Assembly: GCF_900114825.1 (NCBI RefSeq)
Contig: NZ_FOUI01000016.1
Location: 1 to 64,000 of the forward strand
From: Halopseudomonas yangmingensis
GTDB taxonomy: Bacteria; Pseudomonadota; Gammaproteobacteria; Pseudomonadales; Pseudomonadaceae
Reading direction: 5' to 3'
DNA length: 64,000 nt
Below are positions 18,926-27,803 of this stretch, piece after piece; position 1 is the stretch's first letter; every line of letters begins with the position of its first letter. The notes beneath the pieces were generated by a model. The model saw only the letters and a program-made list of their open reading frames with translations. It was not told where the DNA came from and did no database searches. The position numbers were made by a program, and so were the translations under genes.

Positions 18926-18962
18926 TAGAAAAACCCGCACCTGAGAGCGCGGGTTTTTTTTC
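18926..18962. terminator. Bidirectional terminator between ftnA and the IlvX-like gene
   Basis: The stem pairs AAACCCGC with GCGGGTTT, with an A run on the left and a long T run on the right. It can stop transcripts from both converging genes. Confidence 0.87.
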
Positions 18963-18971
18963 ATCGGTTGA

Positions 18972-20531
18972 TCAGGCCCGTGGCGTCGGAATCATCGCTT
19001 CGATCAGGCGCGGGCCGCGTTGCGCCATGGCCTCTTGCAGCAGGCTGTGAAACTCTTCGCAGGTGTTTGCCCGATCTGCCTGCATGCCCATGCCGCGAGC
19101 GATACTGGTCCAGTCGATTACCGGGTTCGACAGGTCCAGCATTGACAGGGTTTTGTCATTCGGGGTGCCGGCACCCACTCGTGCCAGTTCAACATTGAGA
19201 ATCGCGTAACTGCTGTTGTTAAGTAGCACTACGGTAATATCCGTCTGCTCGCGGACCATGCTCCACAGCGCCTGGGTGGTGTACATCGCGCTGCCATCGG
19301 CCTGTAATGCCAGTACCTTGCGCTCGGGGCAGGCGAGTGATGCACCCAGTGCCAGCGGCAGCCCCTGGCCGATCGCGCCACCGGTCAGGGTCAGCCAGTC
19401 ATGCGCGGCTGCTCCCATGCAGTGGGCATAGATACCCAGCCCCGATGTGTTGCCCTCGTCCGAAACAATCGCCTGATCGGGAAGTAATGCGGCCAAGCTG
19501 CGCCCTATTGCATCGACACTGAGTGGCCCCTGTTTCAGCGGCAGGCTCATCGGTGTCTGGCGTTGGGCGGGCTCAGCGGGTGCCTGCAGCCTGTCTGCCA
19601 GTGCATTCAGTGCGGGTAGCAGTGCTTGCCCGTGTTTGCTGAGGGTCATCATCTGGCAGCTTTCGGATGCCAGCCAGCTGGCCTTCCCGGGATAGGCGAA
19701 GAAAGCGACAGGTGCCTTGCTGTCGACCAGGATCAATTGCTCGTAGGACTGCAGAAAGGTTAGTGCCTGTTCAGCAAAATACGGGATGCGTTGCACAGGC
19801 ACGCGCCCAACGCCACGCTGCAGGCGGGCAGGGAAGGTTTCGCAGAGCAGGGTGGCACCGGTGGCAGCAGCAATCCTGCCCAGCAACTCGAGCGCTTCGC
19901 TGCGAAGCGCCTTGCCACCAAGCAACAAGCCGGTACGCTTGCGGTTCCCCAGCAACTGGACGGCCTGCTCCAGCAGTGCCTCTTCCACCGGTTCGGCGGG
20001 TGGTGCTGCCATCGCTTTGGCCGGTTCGCCAGCGGGATCCCATGAGCAGTCGGCTGGGGCAATCACGGTGGTGATCTGCCCCCCATTGGCATAACTCATG
20101 CTGACTGCCTCGGCACCCAGTTGGCTCAGGTGATCGGCACTTTGCGCAACACCAGTCCACGCCGAGGACAGATGTACATGGCCCAGCAGGTCGCTGGTCA
20201 GCGGCGCATCGTATTGCAGGTGGTAGGTGGCGTGGTCGCCGACGATGTTAACCATGGGCACACCGGCGCGGCGTGCGTTGTGCTGGTTGGCCATGCTGTT
20301 GGAGAAGCCTGAACCCAAGTGCAGCAGGGTGGCAGCCGGCTTGTCGGCCATGCGCGCATAGCCATCAGCGGCGCCGGAGACCACACCTTCAAACAGGCAG
20401 AGCACTGCACGCATCCCGTCAGATTGGCCGATGGCTTGAACCAGATGCATTTCCGATGTGCCGGGATTGGCAAAGCAGATGTCCACACCGCTGGTCTGGA
20501 GAGTGTGCAGCAGGGCTTGTGCGCCGTTCAT
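18972..20531 (-). CDS. IlvX-like thiamine-diphosphate enzyme (acetolactate synthase/benzoylformate decarboxylase family)
   Basis: The 519 residues have the three domains of the ThDP-dependent decarboxylase family: Pyr domain (1-170) with the cofactor-activating Glu48 in CLFEGVVSGAADGYA, a central domain, and the PP domain with ADGSAMYTTQALW ending in LLNNSSY as the ThDP/Mg motif. The motif begins ADG rather than the common GDG. It resembles proteins annotated as acetolactate synthase large-subunit homologues (IlvX), which act alone without an IlvH subunit. True substrate unknown; a role in oxo-acid metabolism with the neighbouring acyl-CoA dehydrogenase is possible. AGAGGAC before the ATG is the ribosome-binding site. 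Confidence 0.82.
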   Translation of the reverse strand: MNGAQALLHTLQTSGVDICFANPGTSEMHLVQAIGQSDGMRAVLCLFEGVVSGAADGYARMADKPAATLLHLGSGFSNSMANQHNARRAGVPMVNIVGDHATYHLQYDAPLTSDLLGHVHLSSAWTGVAQSADHLSQLGAEAVSMSYANGGQITTVIAPADCSWDPAGEPAKAMAAPPAEPVEEALLEQAVQLLGNRKRTGLLLGGKALRSEALELLGRIAAATGATLLCETFPARLQRGVGRVPVQRIPYFAEQALTFLQSYEQLILVDSKAPVAFFAYPGKASWLASESCQMMTLSKHGQALLPALNALADRLQAPAEPAQRQTPMSLPLKQGPLSVDAIGRSLAALLPDQAIVSDEGNTSGLGIYAHCMGAAAHDWLTLTGGAIGQGLPLALGASLACPERKVLALQADGSAMYTTQALWSMVREQTDITVVLLNNSSYAILNVELARVGAGTPNDKTLSMLDLSNPVIDWTSIARGMGMQADRANTCEEFHSLLQEAMAQRGPRLIEAMIPTPRA

Positions 20532-20649
20532 TGGATGTCCTCTTTGTACTTGTAGGTGAAGGGCCTGTGTTCAGGCCCGACAGACTTCTGACAGAGAATA
20601 TACCCATCGCGGCGGCTGTGCAGTGTCATGCAGGTTACATTCACTGTGC

Positions 20650-22311
20650 TCAGTCGTGCGGCCAGGCGCGCTGAATGATCTCACGGCAATGACTGCCGTG
20701 CGGCAGGGCGCCATAGTTGTGCAGGCCGCGTTGCGCCAGGCGTGATCCGCAGAAGGCGTCAGCAACAGCCGCCGGCGCATGCCGAACCAGCAATGAGGCC
20801 TGAAGTGCCAAGGCCATCTGGTCGACCAGAGTGCGGGCACGGTATTCGATCGCCGTGGTGTCACGCAGCTCCTGCTGAAGCTGCTTTATGGCCTGGTCCA
20901 GATGCCGGTTGCCACCAGCAGCAAGATTGAGTTCTCCAAACATTGCCTGAAGCGACTCCGGGTCTCGCTGGGCCACTCGCAATACATCAAGGCACTGGAT
21001 GTTGCCGCTGCCTTCCCATATGGCATTTACCGGGGATTCACGGAACAGCCGTGGCATGATGCAGTCCTCCATTACCCCGCTGCCGCCGATACATTCCATC
21101 GCTTCATAGGCATGTTGTGGCGTGCGCTTGCAGATCCAGTATTTGCCAACGGGTGTGAGAATACGTGCAAGAAGCCGCTCGTGTTGATCGTGCTGGTTGT
21201 CCATGGCGCGTGACAGGCGCAGGGTCATGGTCATCGCCGCCTCACTTTCCAGTGCCAGATCGGCCAGCAGGTTCTGCATCAGCGGCTGATCCGTCAAGCG
21301 GGCTCCGAAGGCACGGCGTTGACTGCAATGATGGATGGCCTGAATCAGCGCCTGACGCATCCCGGCCGAAGAGCCGATCATGCAGTCGTAGCGGGTCATC
21401 GACACCATATCGAGTATGGTGCGTACGCCTTTGCCTTCCTCGCCGACCATCCAGGCCAGGGCACCGCGCAGCTCGGTTTCGCTGGAGGCGTTGGCGACGT
21501 TGCCCATTTTCAGTTTCAGTTGCTGGAGTTGCAGCGGGTTCTTGCTGCCATCAGGCCGCCAGCGCGGCAGCAAAAAACAGGAAAGCCCGCCGGGTGCCTG
21601 TGCCAGCACCAGAAAGGCATCGCACATGGGCGCGGACACAAACCATTTGTGGCCAATCAGACGATAGGCCTTGCCTGGTCCGCTCTGATCAACCGGCTCG
21701 GCCCAGGTGCTGTTGCTGCGCACATCCGACCCGCCCTGCTTTTCAGTCATGGCCATACCTATGGTCAGGCCGTGTTTCTGGTGCGCCGGGATGTTCCTCG
21801 GGTCATATTCACGTGACAGTACGCCCGGCGCCCAGTGCTGGTAGAGGTCTGGCTGGTGACGCAGGGCCGCGATGGCCGCGAAGGTCATGGTGATCGGGCA
21901 GCCATGCGCAGCCTCCACCTGGGTGTGCAGGTAATAGCCGGCGGCGCGGGCCACATGGGCGCCTGGGCGTGGGTCTGTCCAGGGGCTGGCATGCAGGCCC
22001 TGATCAATGGCGCGAGCCATCAACTGATGGTAGGCCGGATGGAAGCGTACCTCGTCAATACGACGGCCATAACGGTCGTGGGTGCGCAGGCTTGGCGGAT
22101 TGTCGTTGGCTGCAAATCCGAGCGCGATACTCTCGGCGCTGCCAGCCAGCGCACCGGCTTCGTGCAGCGCTGGCATGGCCCATTCACCCCCTTCCCGCTG
22201 TACCGACTGGCACAGGGCGGTATCCGTCTCAAACAGGTTGAAGTTCTCCAGCAGGGCGGGCTGGTTGTTCACTTCATGGGTATTTTCGAGCAGATCAACG
22301 GATAACGGCAT
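20650..22311 (-). CDS. AidB-like acyl-CoA dehydrogenase
   Basis: This is a 553-residue flavoprotein of the acyl-CoA dehydrogenase family, closest in layout to AidB of the adaptive response to alkylation. The N-terminal NPPSLRTHDRYGRRIDEVRFHP and the FAD-binding GMAMTEKQGGSDVRSNST are AidB hallmarks. It also has MTRYDCMIGSSAGMRQA and the C-terminal ECIGGSGVMEDC...YR-type region. AidB binds DNA and FAD; its dehydrogenase activity is weak with isovaleryl-CoA. It lies 118 bases upstream of the IlvX-like gene on the same strand and may be co-transcribed. Nothing here links it to Ada, so a metabolic role remains possible. Confidence 0.85.
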   Translation of the reverse strand: MPLSVDLLENTHEVNNQPALLENFNLFETDTALCQSVQREGGEWAMPALHEAGALAGSAESIALGFAANDNPPSLRTHDRYGRRIDEVRFHPAYHQLMARAIDQGLHASPWTDPRPGAHVARAAGYYLHTQVEAAHGCPITMTFAAIAALRHQPDLYQHWAPGVLSREYDPRNIPAHQKHGLTIGMAMTEKQGGSDVRSNSTWAEPVDQSGPGKAYRLIGHKWFVSAPMCDAFLVLAQAPGGLSCFLLPRWRPDGSKNPLQLQQLKLKMGNVANASSETELRGALAWMVGEEGKGVRTILDMVSMTRYDCMIGSSAGMRQALIQAIHHCSQRRAFGARLTDQPLMQNLLADLALESEAAMTMTLRLSRAMDNQHDQHERLLARILTPVGKYWICKRTPQHAYEAMECIGGSGVMEDCIMPRLFRESPVNAIWEGSGNIQCLDVLRVAQRDPESLQAMFGELNLAAGGNRHLDQAIKQLQQELRDTTAIEYRARTLVDQMALALQASLLVRHAPAAVADAFCGSRLAQRGLHNYGALPHGSHCREIIQRAWPHD

Positions 22312-22528
22312 GGCAGGCTCCGGCAGGATTTTTCAAGAAGTGAATCAGGATTCTTTACTTCGTGCAAGTATCTTTGCCAAAGCTGCTGGCCAGTAGAAGC
22401 CTGGGCTGCACATAATGACCCGGCTGGCAGCAGGGCATAGCGACGAGGCGGCAATTGACCGGATGGCGCCGCAATCAACTGCTGTCGTGTGGAATTTCAG
22501 TGACCGGTCACAAACTCGGGAGTCTTGT

Positions 22529-22792
22529 ATGCAACAGCAACCACCAACCCCTGACATTCGCTGGTTTATAGCCGTGCTGCTGGTCGTATTGGCATTTCTG
22601 GCAGTGATCTGGTTTGGTTCGGAGCGAACCGGGGGCAAGTCTGCTGCGCTGCCGCCTGCTGCCGTGATGTTGTCAGTTCAATCCGGGCAGCAAAGCCCGG
22701 CAGGCTCAGCGGTGGTGATTGTTTCCATTCAGGGAAACACATTCGGGGGTGCCGTCATGTTTGAGGCGTCGGCGCAGAAGCTGGCCGTTTAG
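22529..22792 (+). CDS. Small single-pass membrane protein, unknown function
   Basis: This open frame of 87 residues starts at the ATG at 22529, preceded by CGGGAGTC. Residues 10-26 (WFIAVLLVVLAFLAVIW) form one transmembrane segment; the rest is Ser/Ala/Gly-rich and may be periplasmic. I do not recognise a family. Its last 87 bases overlap the end of the minus-strand AlbA_2 fragment, so the C-terminal part may be non-native, or the frame may not be a real gene at all. Confidence 0.4.
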   Translation: MQQQPPTPDIRWFIAVLLVVLAFLAVIWFGSERTGGKSAALPPAAVMLSVQSGQQSPAGSAVVIVSIQGNTFGGAVMFEASAQKLAV

Positions 22793-23119
22793 CAGATATA
22801 CGGGGCGATAGGCCGCATCTACCCGAAATTTCAGGACACTCTGCTGTCCCAGACGAAGCAGTTGGCCGCTGACCCTCAGTGGCGGATGGGTACAGCCGCA
22901 GAGGCGTTCAAGCAGATCGGCAAGGGGCCCGCGTAACGGATGCAGGCCGCCAATCCGGGCATCGTCCTCCAGCCCCAGCCAGAGTTCGCCACCCTCGGCA
23001 TTTGCCAGACATGCCAGAGCGGCAGCGATATCACGATCAGACAACAGAGCTCGGTCGCTTTTGAATTCGACCCGCATGCTTTCCCGCTCGGGAAGCCATT
23101 GCGGGCGCTGGCTACACAT
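22706..23119 (-). pseudogene. Truncated AlbA_2 (Schlafen-type) domain protein
   Basis: The 138 residues match the start of the AlbA_2 putative DNA-binding domain. RVEFKSDRALLSD is followed by ALACLANAEGGELWLGLEDD and RRRLKHDGTPECVSL. Relatives are usually several hundred residues long and continue into a C-terminal domain, but here the frame ends soon after PECVSL. The ATG at 23119 has a good ribosome-binding site (GAGGAG). It is probably a 3'-deleted remnant, although a free-standing single domain cannot be excluded. It is last in the thioesterase-MFS-GST series. Confidence 0.6.
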
Positions 23120-23157
23120 GTGCTGATACTCCTCACGTTGGCTGCCCAAAGATTCGC

Positions 23158-23760
23158 TCAGACAAAGGCGCTGCCGCTGAAGCTGTTTCGCTGCGCCAGC
23201 AGTGCATGCCGGCTGGCCAGCGAAGGGTAACGCTGCTGCCAGTTGCATTCCGGCATGCGAAAGGCCAGGTAGTCAAGCGCTACCGCAATCACCAGGTCGC
23301 CAAGATGGGGTGTTGAACCGCTGGGGAGCCAGTCCGTCTGCAACTGCTTCAGCAGCCGTTCGATGGCGCGCAGACGGCGGCTACCGAGCAGGGTCTGGTC
23401 AGACTCGCCACCATGATGCTTGCGTGCGATCACTGTGGCAAAGCTGGCATCCATCAAGCCCTGCCCCAGACCGGCCAGATGCAGACAATCGACCAGTTGT
23501 GCTGCTGGTAGCAGGCGCGACCCGGGATCCAGGCTGTTCAGGTAGCAGGCAATAAGCAGGGACTCACTGATACTGCGGCCGTCCTCCAGTAGTAATGCCG
23601 GTATCCGGGCGGCCGGGTTGATATGCAGCAATGCCTGGGGGTCGGACCAGGGGTCGGTCCAGCACAGCTCGATCTGTTGCATCATACCCAGTTCTTCGGC
23701 AGCAACACGCACGACACGGGCGTAGGGAGAGGTGGCATTCAGGAACAGTTGCATGGGCAT
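23158..23760 (-). CDS. Glutathione S-transferase family protein
   Basis: A 200-residue GST with an N-terminal thioredoxin-like domain. It begins LFLNATSPYARVVRVAAEELG, where the serine is the likely glutathione-activating residue, and has NPAARIPALLLEDGRSISES as the cis-Pro and glutathione gamma-glutamyl site. The helical C-terminal domain carries the N-cap motif LGDLVIAVALDYL. The substrate is unknown. It starts in a TAATG overlap with the MFS transporter gene, so the two are translationally coupled. Confidence 0.87.
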   Translation of the reverse strand: MPMQLFLNATSPYARVVRVAAEELGMMQQIELCWTDPWSDPQALLHINPAARIPALLLEDGRSISESLLIACYLNSLDPGSRLLPAAQLVDCLHLAGLGQGLMDASFATVIARKHHGGESDQTLLGSRRLRAIERLLKQLQTDWLPSGSTPHLGDLVIAVALDYLAFRMPECNWQQRYPSLASRHALLAQRNSFSGSAFV

Positions 23761-24953
23761 TACTCCGGATAACGGGAAGGCTGCAGGTGACGACTGCCGA
23801 ACAGCAGCAGGGCAAAGCCACTGGCCAGCAGCAGACCGCCGAGCAGAAACAGCGGGCGATAACTGCCGCCAAGAATGAACAGCAGTGACATCAGGTAGCC
23901 GGAAAGGGCCTGGGCCGCGGCAAAGGCCGCGGTGGCCCGTCCCCAGAGTTGTCGGTGAGCGTCGGGCCCGCCCAGTTCAGCCAGGCGTCCGGAGGTCAGT
24001 GCGACTACGCCGGGGACCAGCGCGCCCACCAGAAACGAAGAGAGCGAGCGCGCTAGCGGGTCGGCGGCCAGAAGCGCCAGTGTCACTGCCAGTGCCTTCA
24101 GCGCCAGTGCCAGCAACAGACTCTGCTGCCACCCCAGGTGACGTACCAGCCAGGCTACCAGGAAGGGGCCGCAAAATGCGCCCAGCCCAAACAGCGCCCA
24201 TTGCCCCGAGGCGCGCACCTGCCCCAGTTCCAGCTCACGAGCCAGGTAATCGACCCAGAATACAGTGTGCGGCACAAAGGCCAGTGCATCCAGTGCATAG
24301 GCAGCAACCACCAGCAGTGCCAGCCGGCCGGCTGGCAGGCTGTGCGTGCTGTGTGACGGGTAAGCGCCAGAAGGTGGCGTCAACAGGGGGCGCAGGCGAC
24401 GCACGCCGAGCAATCCCAGTACGGCAGCAAGACTGCACAACAAGCCCAGCAGCAGCCAGCTCAGGCCTGGTGGCCAGGCCAGCAGTGCTGGCACCAAGGT
24501 GGCTGACAGCAGTGTGCCAAGGCCAATGCCGGTAAATACCCAGGCGGCCAGCGTGGGGCGTTGCGCCACAGGAACGCAGGCAAATGCCAGTGACGGGCCA
24601 ACGACCATCAGCCAGGCACCGCCTACGCCGGCCAGCAGTCGCCAGCCGGAGAACCAGAGGAAGCCGGCAGGCCAAACGCATAACAGAAAGCTGCCGGCAC
24701 ACAGCAGATAACCCATTGCCAGCAGTGCCGGGTTGCCAAACCGGCTGGCCAGGCGGTTGGCGCTGAGTGCACCGAGCAGGTAGCCGAAAAGGTTGGCAGC
24801 ACCCAGCCAGGCCGCTTGCTGGCTGTTGAACCAGCCATGCTCAACCAGACCCGGTAGTAGTGCGGCATAGGCAAAACGCGCCACACCGACGCCCGTGAGC
24901 GTAGCCATCAACCCGCACAGCAAGGCTGGCAAGGAGGCGCGGGGGATAAGCAT
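23760..24953 (-). CDS. MFS transporter, YbfB/YjiJ family
   Basis: A 397-residue inner-membrane protein with about twelve hydrophobic segments. The N-terminal signature GVGVARFAYAALLPGLVEHGW is typical of the YbfB/YjiJ group of the major facilitator superfamily. The other MFS signature, between TM2 and TM3, is NRLASRFGNPALL. No substrate can be inferred. It lies between a thioesterase gene (9 bases upstream) and a GST gene (one-base overlap) in one operon. Confidence 0.85.
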   Translation of the reverse strand: MLIPRASLPALLCGLMATLTGVGVARFAYAALLPGLVEHGWFNSQQAAWLGAANLFGYLLGALSANRLASRFGNPALLAMGYLLCAGSFLLCVWPAGFLWFSGWRLLAGVGGAWLMVVGPSLAFACVPVAQRPTLAAWVFTGIGLGTLLSATLVPALLAWPPGLSWLLLGLLCSLAAVLGLLGVRRLRPLLTPPSGAYPSHSTHSLPAGRLALLVVAAYALDALAFVPHTVFWVDYLARELELGQVRASGQWALFGLGAFCGPFLVAWLVRHLGWQQSLLLALALKALAVTLALLAADPLARSLSSFLVGALVPGVVALTSGRLAELGGPDAHRQLWGRATAAFAAAQALSGYLMSLLFILGGSYRPLFLLGGLLLASGFALLLFGSRHLQPSRYPE

Positions 24954-24962
24954 CAGGGCGGC

Positions 24963-25817
24963 TCAGTCCAGACCGGGAATCAGCCAGGCCTGCAATTGTT
25001 CGCGCAGCGCCGGGGGTATCGGTACCGGGCGGTCGGTGGCCGGGTCAATGACGACCATCACGGTGTTGGCCGAGGCCTGAAGCTCCCCCTTGTCCAGACA
25101 GCCACCGGTGAAGATAAAGGAGCTGTTGCCGATGCGACTGATGCCGGAAACCAGTTCAACCGCATGAAAGCCTGGGCGGTAATGCTCGTAACTCATGTCA
25201 GTGGCAGCCACCAGCACGCCGAGGCCTCCCATTTCCAGCTGGCGGATACCGCCGAAACGTGCCTGCTCCATCCAGCGTGCCAGTGCGGCTTCACTGCGCT
25301 GGCTGTCGACATCCATATCGCCATAGCGAGGCGTCAGTTGCTGGTGGACCGGGAAACCACCGGGGTGACTGAACAGCTTGCGGTAGGCATCTCCAGGCAA
25401 GGGGTCAGCCGCGCCAAGGGCAACGCCTTGCAGGCGTTCCAGGGTTTGCTGCGGCAGGGGTACCCGGTGGTGCTGTTCAAAGGCCGCCATCAGACACTGT
25501 TGCTCGCCGACCAGCTCATCGTTCTGGTACAGGCGGCTGATCACGCGAAAACCCTGGGAGTCACAATCGAGAATCTGGACCCGGGCCAGCAAGTCGCTGT
25601 CGTACCAGCTGACCAGTCGGTAGTCGGTCAGGCAGCGCAGTGGACGCAGGCGTACGTCGTCAGAGAACCAGGCATCGCGGCCAAACAGTTCCATCTGCGT
25701 TCGCATACGCGCTTCCTGATGGATGTGGTAGAGCCGCGTGTTGTTTATGTGTCGCCAGGTATCCAGGTCGGTAAAGCGGGGCGTAATAAGGGTTTCGAAC
25801 AGCTGGCCGGCGCTCAT
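24963..25817 (-). CDS. Acyl-CoA thioesterase with two hot-dog domains
   Basis: The 284 residues contain two tandem 4HBT-like hot-dog units. The first has the catalytic-type motif DLDTWRHINNTRLYHIHQEA near residue 17. The second has DMDVDSQRSEAALARWMEQA near residue 167, in which the usual HxNN is replaced by SQRS, so the second unit may be inactive and structural. Such enzymes hydrolyse acyl-CoA or acyl-ACP. Gene order thioesterase-MFS-GST suggests a small detoxification or export operon, an inference only. Confidence 0.82.
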   Translation of the reverse strand: MSAGQLFETLITPRFTDLDTWRHINNTRLYHIHQEARMRTQMELFGRDAWFSDDVRLRPLRCLTDYRLVSWYDSDLLARVQILDCDSQGFRVISRLYQNDELVGEQQCLMAAFEQHHRVPLPQQTLERLQGVALGAADPLPGDAYRKLFSHPGGFPVHQQLTPRYGDMDVDSQRSEAALARWMEQARFGGIRQLEMGGLGVLVAATDMSYEHYRPGFHAVELVSGISRIGNSSFIFTGGCLDKGELQASANTVMVVIDPATDRPVPIPPALREQLQAWLIPGLD

Positions 25818-25937
25818 GCGGAGATAGTCCTTGGGGTAATTGCTGTGAATTTGCCAAGGATGGCCAGTCTGCCGGCAGCGCGCAAGGGCTGCCGGCTTTC
25901 ATTGGCAGGAGGAATGATCAGGCATCGAACGACAGGT

Positions 25938-26303
25938 TCACTGTCCGAGCAGGCTGCGGATCGCCCCTATGGTTGCCGGGCCGTTGAACGGCTTGACGAT
26001 CCAACCGCGCACGCCTGCCGCCTTGCCGCGCGCCTTCATCTTCGGGCAGTTTTCGGTGGTCAGCATGATGATCGGGGTGTGGCAGCCAAGTTCGTTGCGG
26101 GTCTTTTCGGCCATGCTCAGGCCATCCAGCCCCGGCATGTTCACATCACAGATGACCAGTCCGATATCGCGCTGGCTGCGTAGTTGCTGCAGACCTTCAT
26201 TGCCGTCTGCTGCGGTCAGTGTCTGCAGTCCCTGCTGGCTGAGGAACTGGCTGACTTCCTGACGGATCAGGCTGGAATCATCGACTATCAGCACGCGGGC
26301 CAT
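25938..26303 (-). CDS. CheY-like single-domain response regulator
   Basis: The 121-residue receiver domain has no output domain. The acidic pair is Asp8-Asp9, the phosphoacceptor Asp53 in ICDVNMPGLDG, then Thr82/83 and Lys104 in IVKPFNG. The ATG at 26303 is preceded by AAGGAGTACCACC and gives the standard MARVLIVDDSS start. A longer in-frame reading from 26381 runs into the upstream gene and is rejected. It follows a CheX-like gene by 31 bases, so its phosphate may come from the divergent kinase at 27804 and be removed by that CheX. Confidence 0.93.
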   Translation of the reverse strand: MARVLIVDDSSLIRQEVSQFLSQQGLQTLTAADGNEGLQQLRSQRDIGLVICDVNMPGLDGLSMAEKTRNELGCHTPIIMLTTENCPKMKARGKAAGVRGWIVKPFNGPATIGAIRSLLGQ

Positions 26304-26334
26304 GGTGGTACTCCTTTGCAATGGGTAACGGGAT

Positions 26335-26829
26335 TCAGAACAGTTCCAGCTCGCCACTGGCAGTGGCTGTTTCGCTGGCAAATGCGCTGCCGGCGGACGC
26401 TGGCGGCAAGGTCAGCTGGATATCGAATGGCAGCAGCAGACCGGCCAGCAATTCCTGGCCGCCATTGCTGCGTGTGCGTGCCACAGCGACCGTTTCATGT
26501 TGTTCCAGCAGGTATTCCAGGCAGCCGGCCGGCAGACGGTTAGGGGTGGACATGCCAAGGCCGGCAAGTTGTTGGCCGAGCAGCCGCTTCAGGCTGCCAC
26601 AGAGCATGTTGGCCTGCTCGTACAGCTGTTCCTGCCGGTCGGCTCCTTCGTCGCCAAGCAGGCAGAAGTGCCCGTGGAAGCGGTAGCTGCTTAACGTCAG
26701 CAGGGTCAGGCTGCAGGGCTCGCGGCTGGCATGAAGCAGTTGTGCCGGCTCCAGAAGTGTCGCCTTGCCCTGTTCATCCAGACTCTGCTGCAGCAACTGG
26801 TTGAGACGCTGGTGAGGACGTTGGCTCAT
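26335..26829 (-). CDS. CheX/CheC-like phosphatase candidate
   Basis: The 164-residue protein has no overall match I can name, but its central segment resembles CheC/CheX/FliY phosphatases of phospho-CheY. YEQANMLCGSLKRLLG (residues 70-85) contains the catalytic ExxN pattern as Glu71 and Asn74, followed by GMSTPNRLPAG, which mirrors the CheX continuation. CheX proteins insert this Glu and Asn into the receiver active site. Placement between a CheY-like and an MCP-like gene supports the call. The ATG at 26829 is preceded by GTGGAG; a GTG at 26844 directly after the upstream stop is an alternative. Confidence 0.62.
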   Translation of the reverse strand: MSQRPHQRLNQLLQQSLDEQGKATLLEPAQLLHASREPCSLTLLTLSSYRFHGHFCLLGDEGADRQEQLYEQANMLCGSLKRLLGQQLAGLGMSTPNRLPAGCLEYLLEQHETVAVARTRSNGGQELLAGLLLPFDIQLTLPPASAGSAFASETATASGELELF

Positions 26830-26844
26830 AGGCTGTTTCTCCAC

Positions 26845-27612
26845 TCAGGCAGCCAGCGCCACAGCGCTGTGCCGGGGCTGCAACTGCGCCAGCCGCAACC
26901 GCAAATCCTGCAGTCCGGTATGGATCATGCGGCTCGAGGCCTGGATGTCCTGAAAGGTTGTTGTGGTGATGGTGGCGTTTTTCAGCAGCATCCGCGAATA
27001 GCCGCCAATCAGGATCTCCGAGCGCCCGGCCAGCTCGCGCACCTCGTCGGCAACAATCGCAAACCCGCGTCCGTGCTCACCGGCACGGGCCGCTTCGATG
27101 CTGGCATTCAGGGCCAGCAGCGAGGTCTGTTTGATCAGTGCACCAAACGCCTGACTCTCTTTCTGCATGTCTGCATTGTGTTGCATCAGATCGTCCAGGC
27201 GCTGGTTCCAGCGCTCGAAACTGCTGACGATGTCGCCCAGTTGCTCGATCTCGCTGACGATCTGTTGCCAGTCATGGTCGCGACATTGTGCCTGGCGCAG
27301 AGCATCCTGAAGTTGTTCGCATTCGGCCAGCCAGTGTGCGTTGTGTTCGGCCTGCTGGCGCTGCGACAACTGCAGTTGTTCGTGCAGTTGCTGCTGCTGT
27401 GTCTGCCAGTGCTCACAGGCACTGTGGTGGCGGCTTTCGCAGTCTTCCAGGCTCGACGTCAGCTGCTGCACGCGAGCAATCAATTGCTGGCGCTCGGTTT
27501 GCAGTTCGTGGGTCTGCAGACGGGCACGCTGCAGTTGGCGCTGACGGGTCAGCTGCTGGAGCACCAGCAGAACGACGGCGGCGGTCAGCATCAGCAAAAG
27601 GGCGGTAAGCAT
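26845..27612 (-). CDS. Short MCP-like signalling protein without sensor domain
   Basis: The 255 residues start with one transmembrane segment (2-18) and a long Gln-rich coiled coil (about 20-140). The signalling tip of methyl-accepting chemotaxis proteins follows: [20 protein letters not shown], then [18 protein letters not shown]. There is no periplasmic or HAMP domain, and the protein ends about 60 residues after the tip, too short for a full return coiled coil with methylation sites. It opens an operon with the CheX-like and CheY-like genes. GGAGATGCCCG precedes the ATG. Confidence 0.85.
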   Translation of the reverse strand: MLTALLLMLTAAVVLLVLQQLTRQRQLQRARLQTHELQTERQQLIARVQQLTSSLEDCESRHHSACEHWQTQQQQLHEQLQLSQRQQAEHNAHWLAECEQLQDALRQAQCRDHDWQQIVSEIEQLGDIVSSFERWNQRLDDLMQHNADMQKESQAFGALIKQTSLLALNASIEAARAGEHGRGFAIVADEVRELAGRSEILIGGYSRMLLKNATITTTTFQDIQASSRMIHTGLQDLRLRLAQLQPRHSAVALAA

Positions 27613-27803
27613 CGGGCATCTCCAGACAACGGATCGGAATGCCGCTGATGCTGAACCGGAATAGTGTCCGTTTGATGACGCCGGGTATACGACGATATCA
27701 AATGGCTGTCATCTGCCGGCAATGCGCGGCGGCTAGTCTGGCGCAGATACCGGCGACCGGATAGCACCCCGGTTTTCCCCTGACCTGCCAAGGAGATTTC
27801 CAC

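Noticed and set aside
27698-27722. Possible flagellar sigma-28 promoter (TCAA ... GCCGGCAA) before the CheA-like kinase
   Set aside because: The spacing is 13 bases instead of about 15 and the -10 half departs from GCCGATAA, so it is not a credible site.
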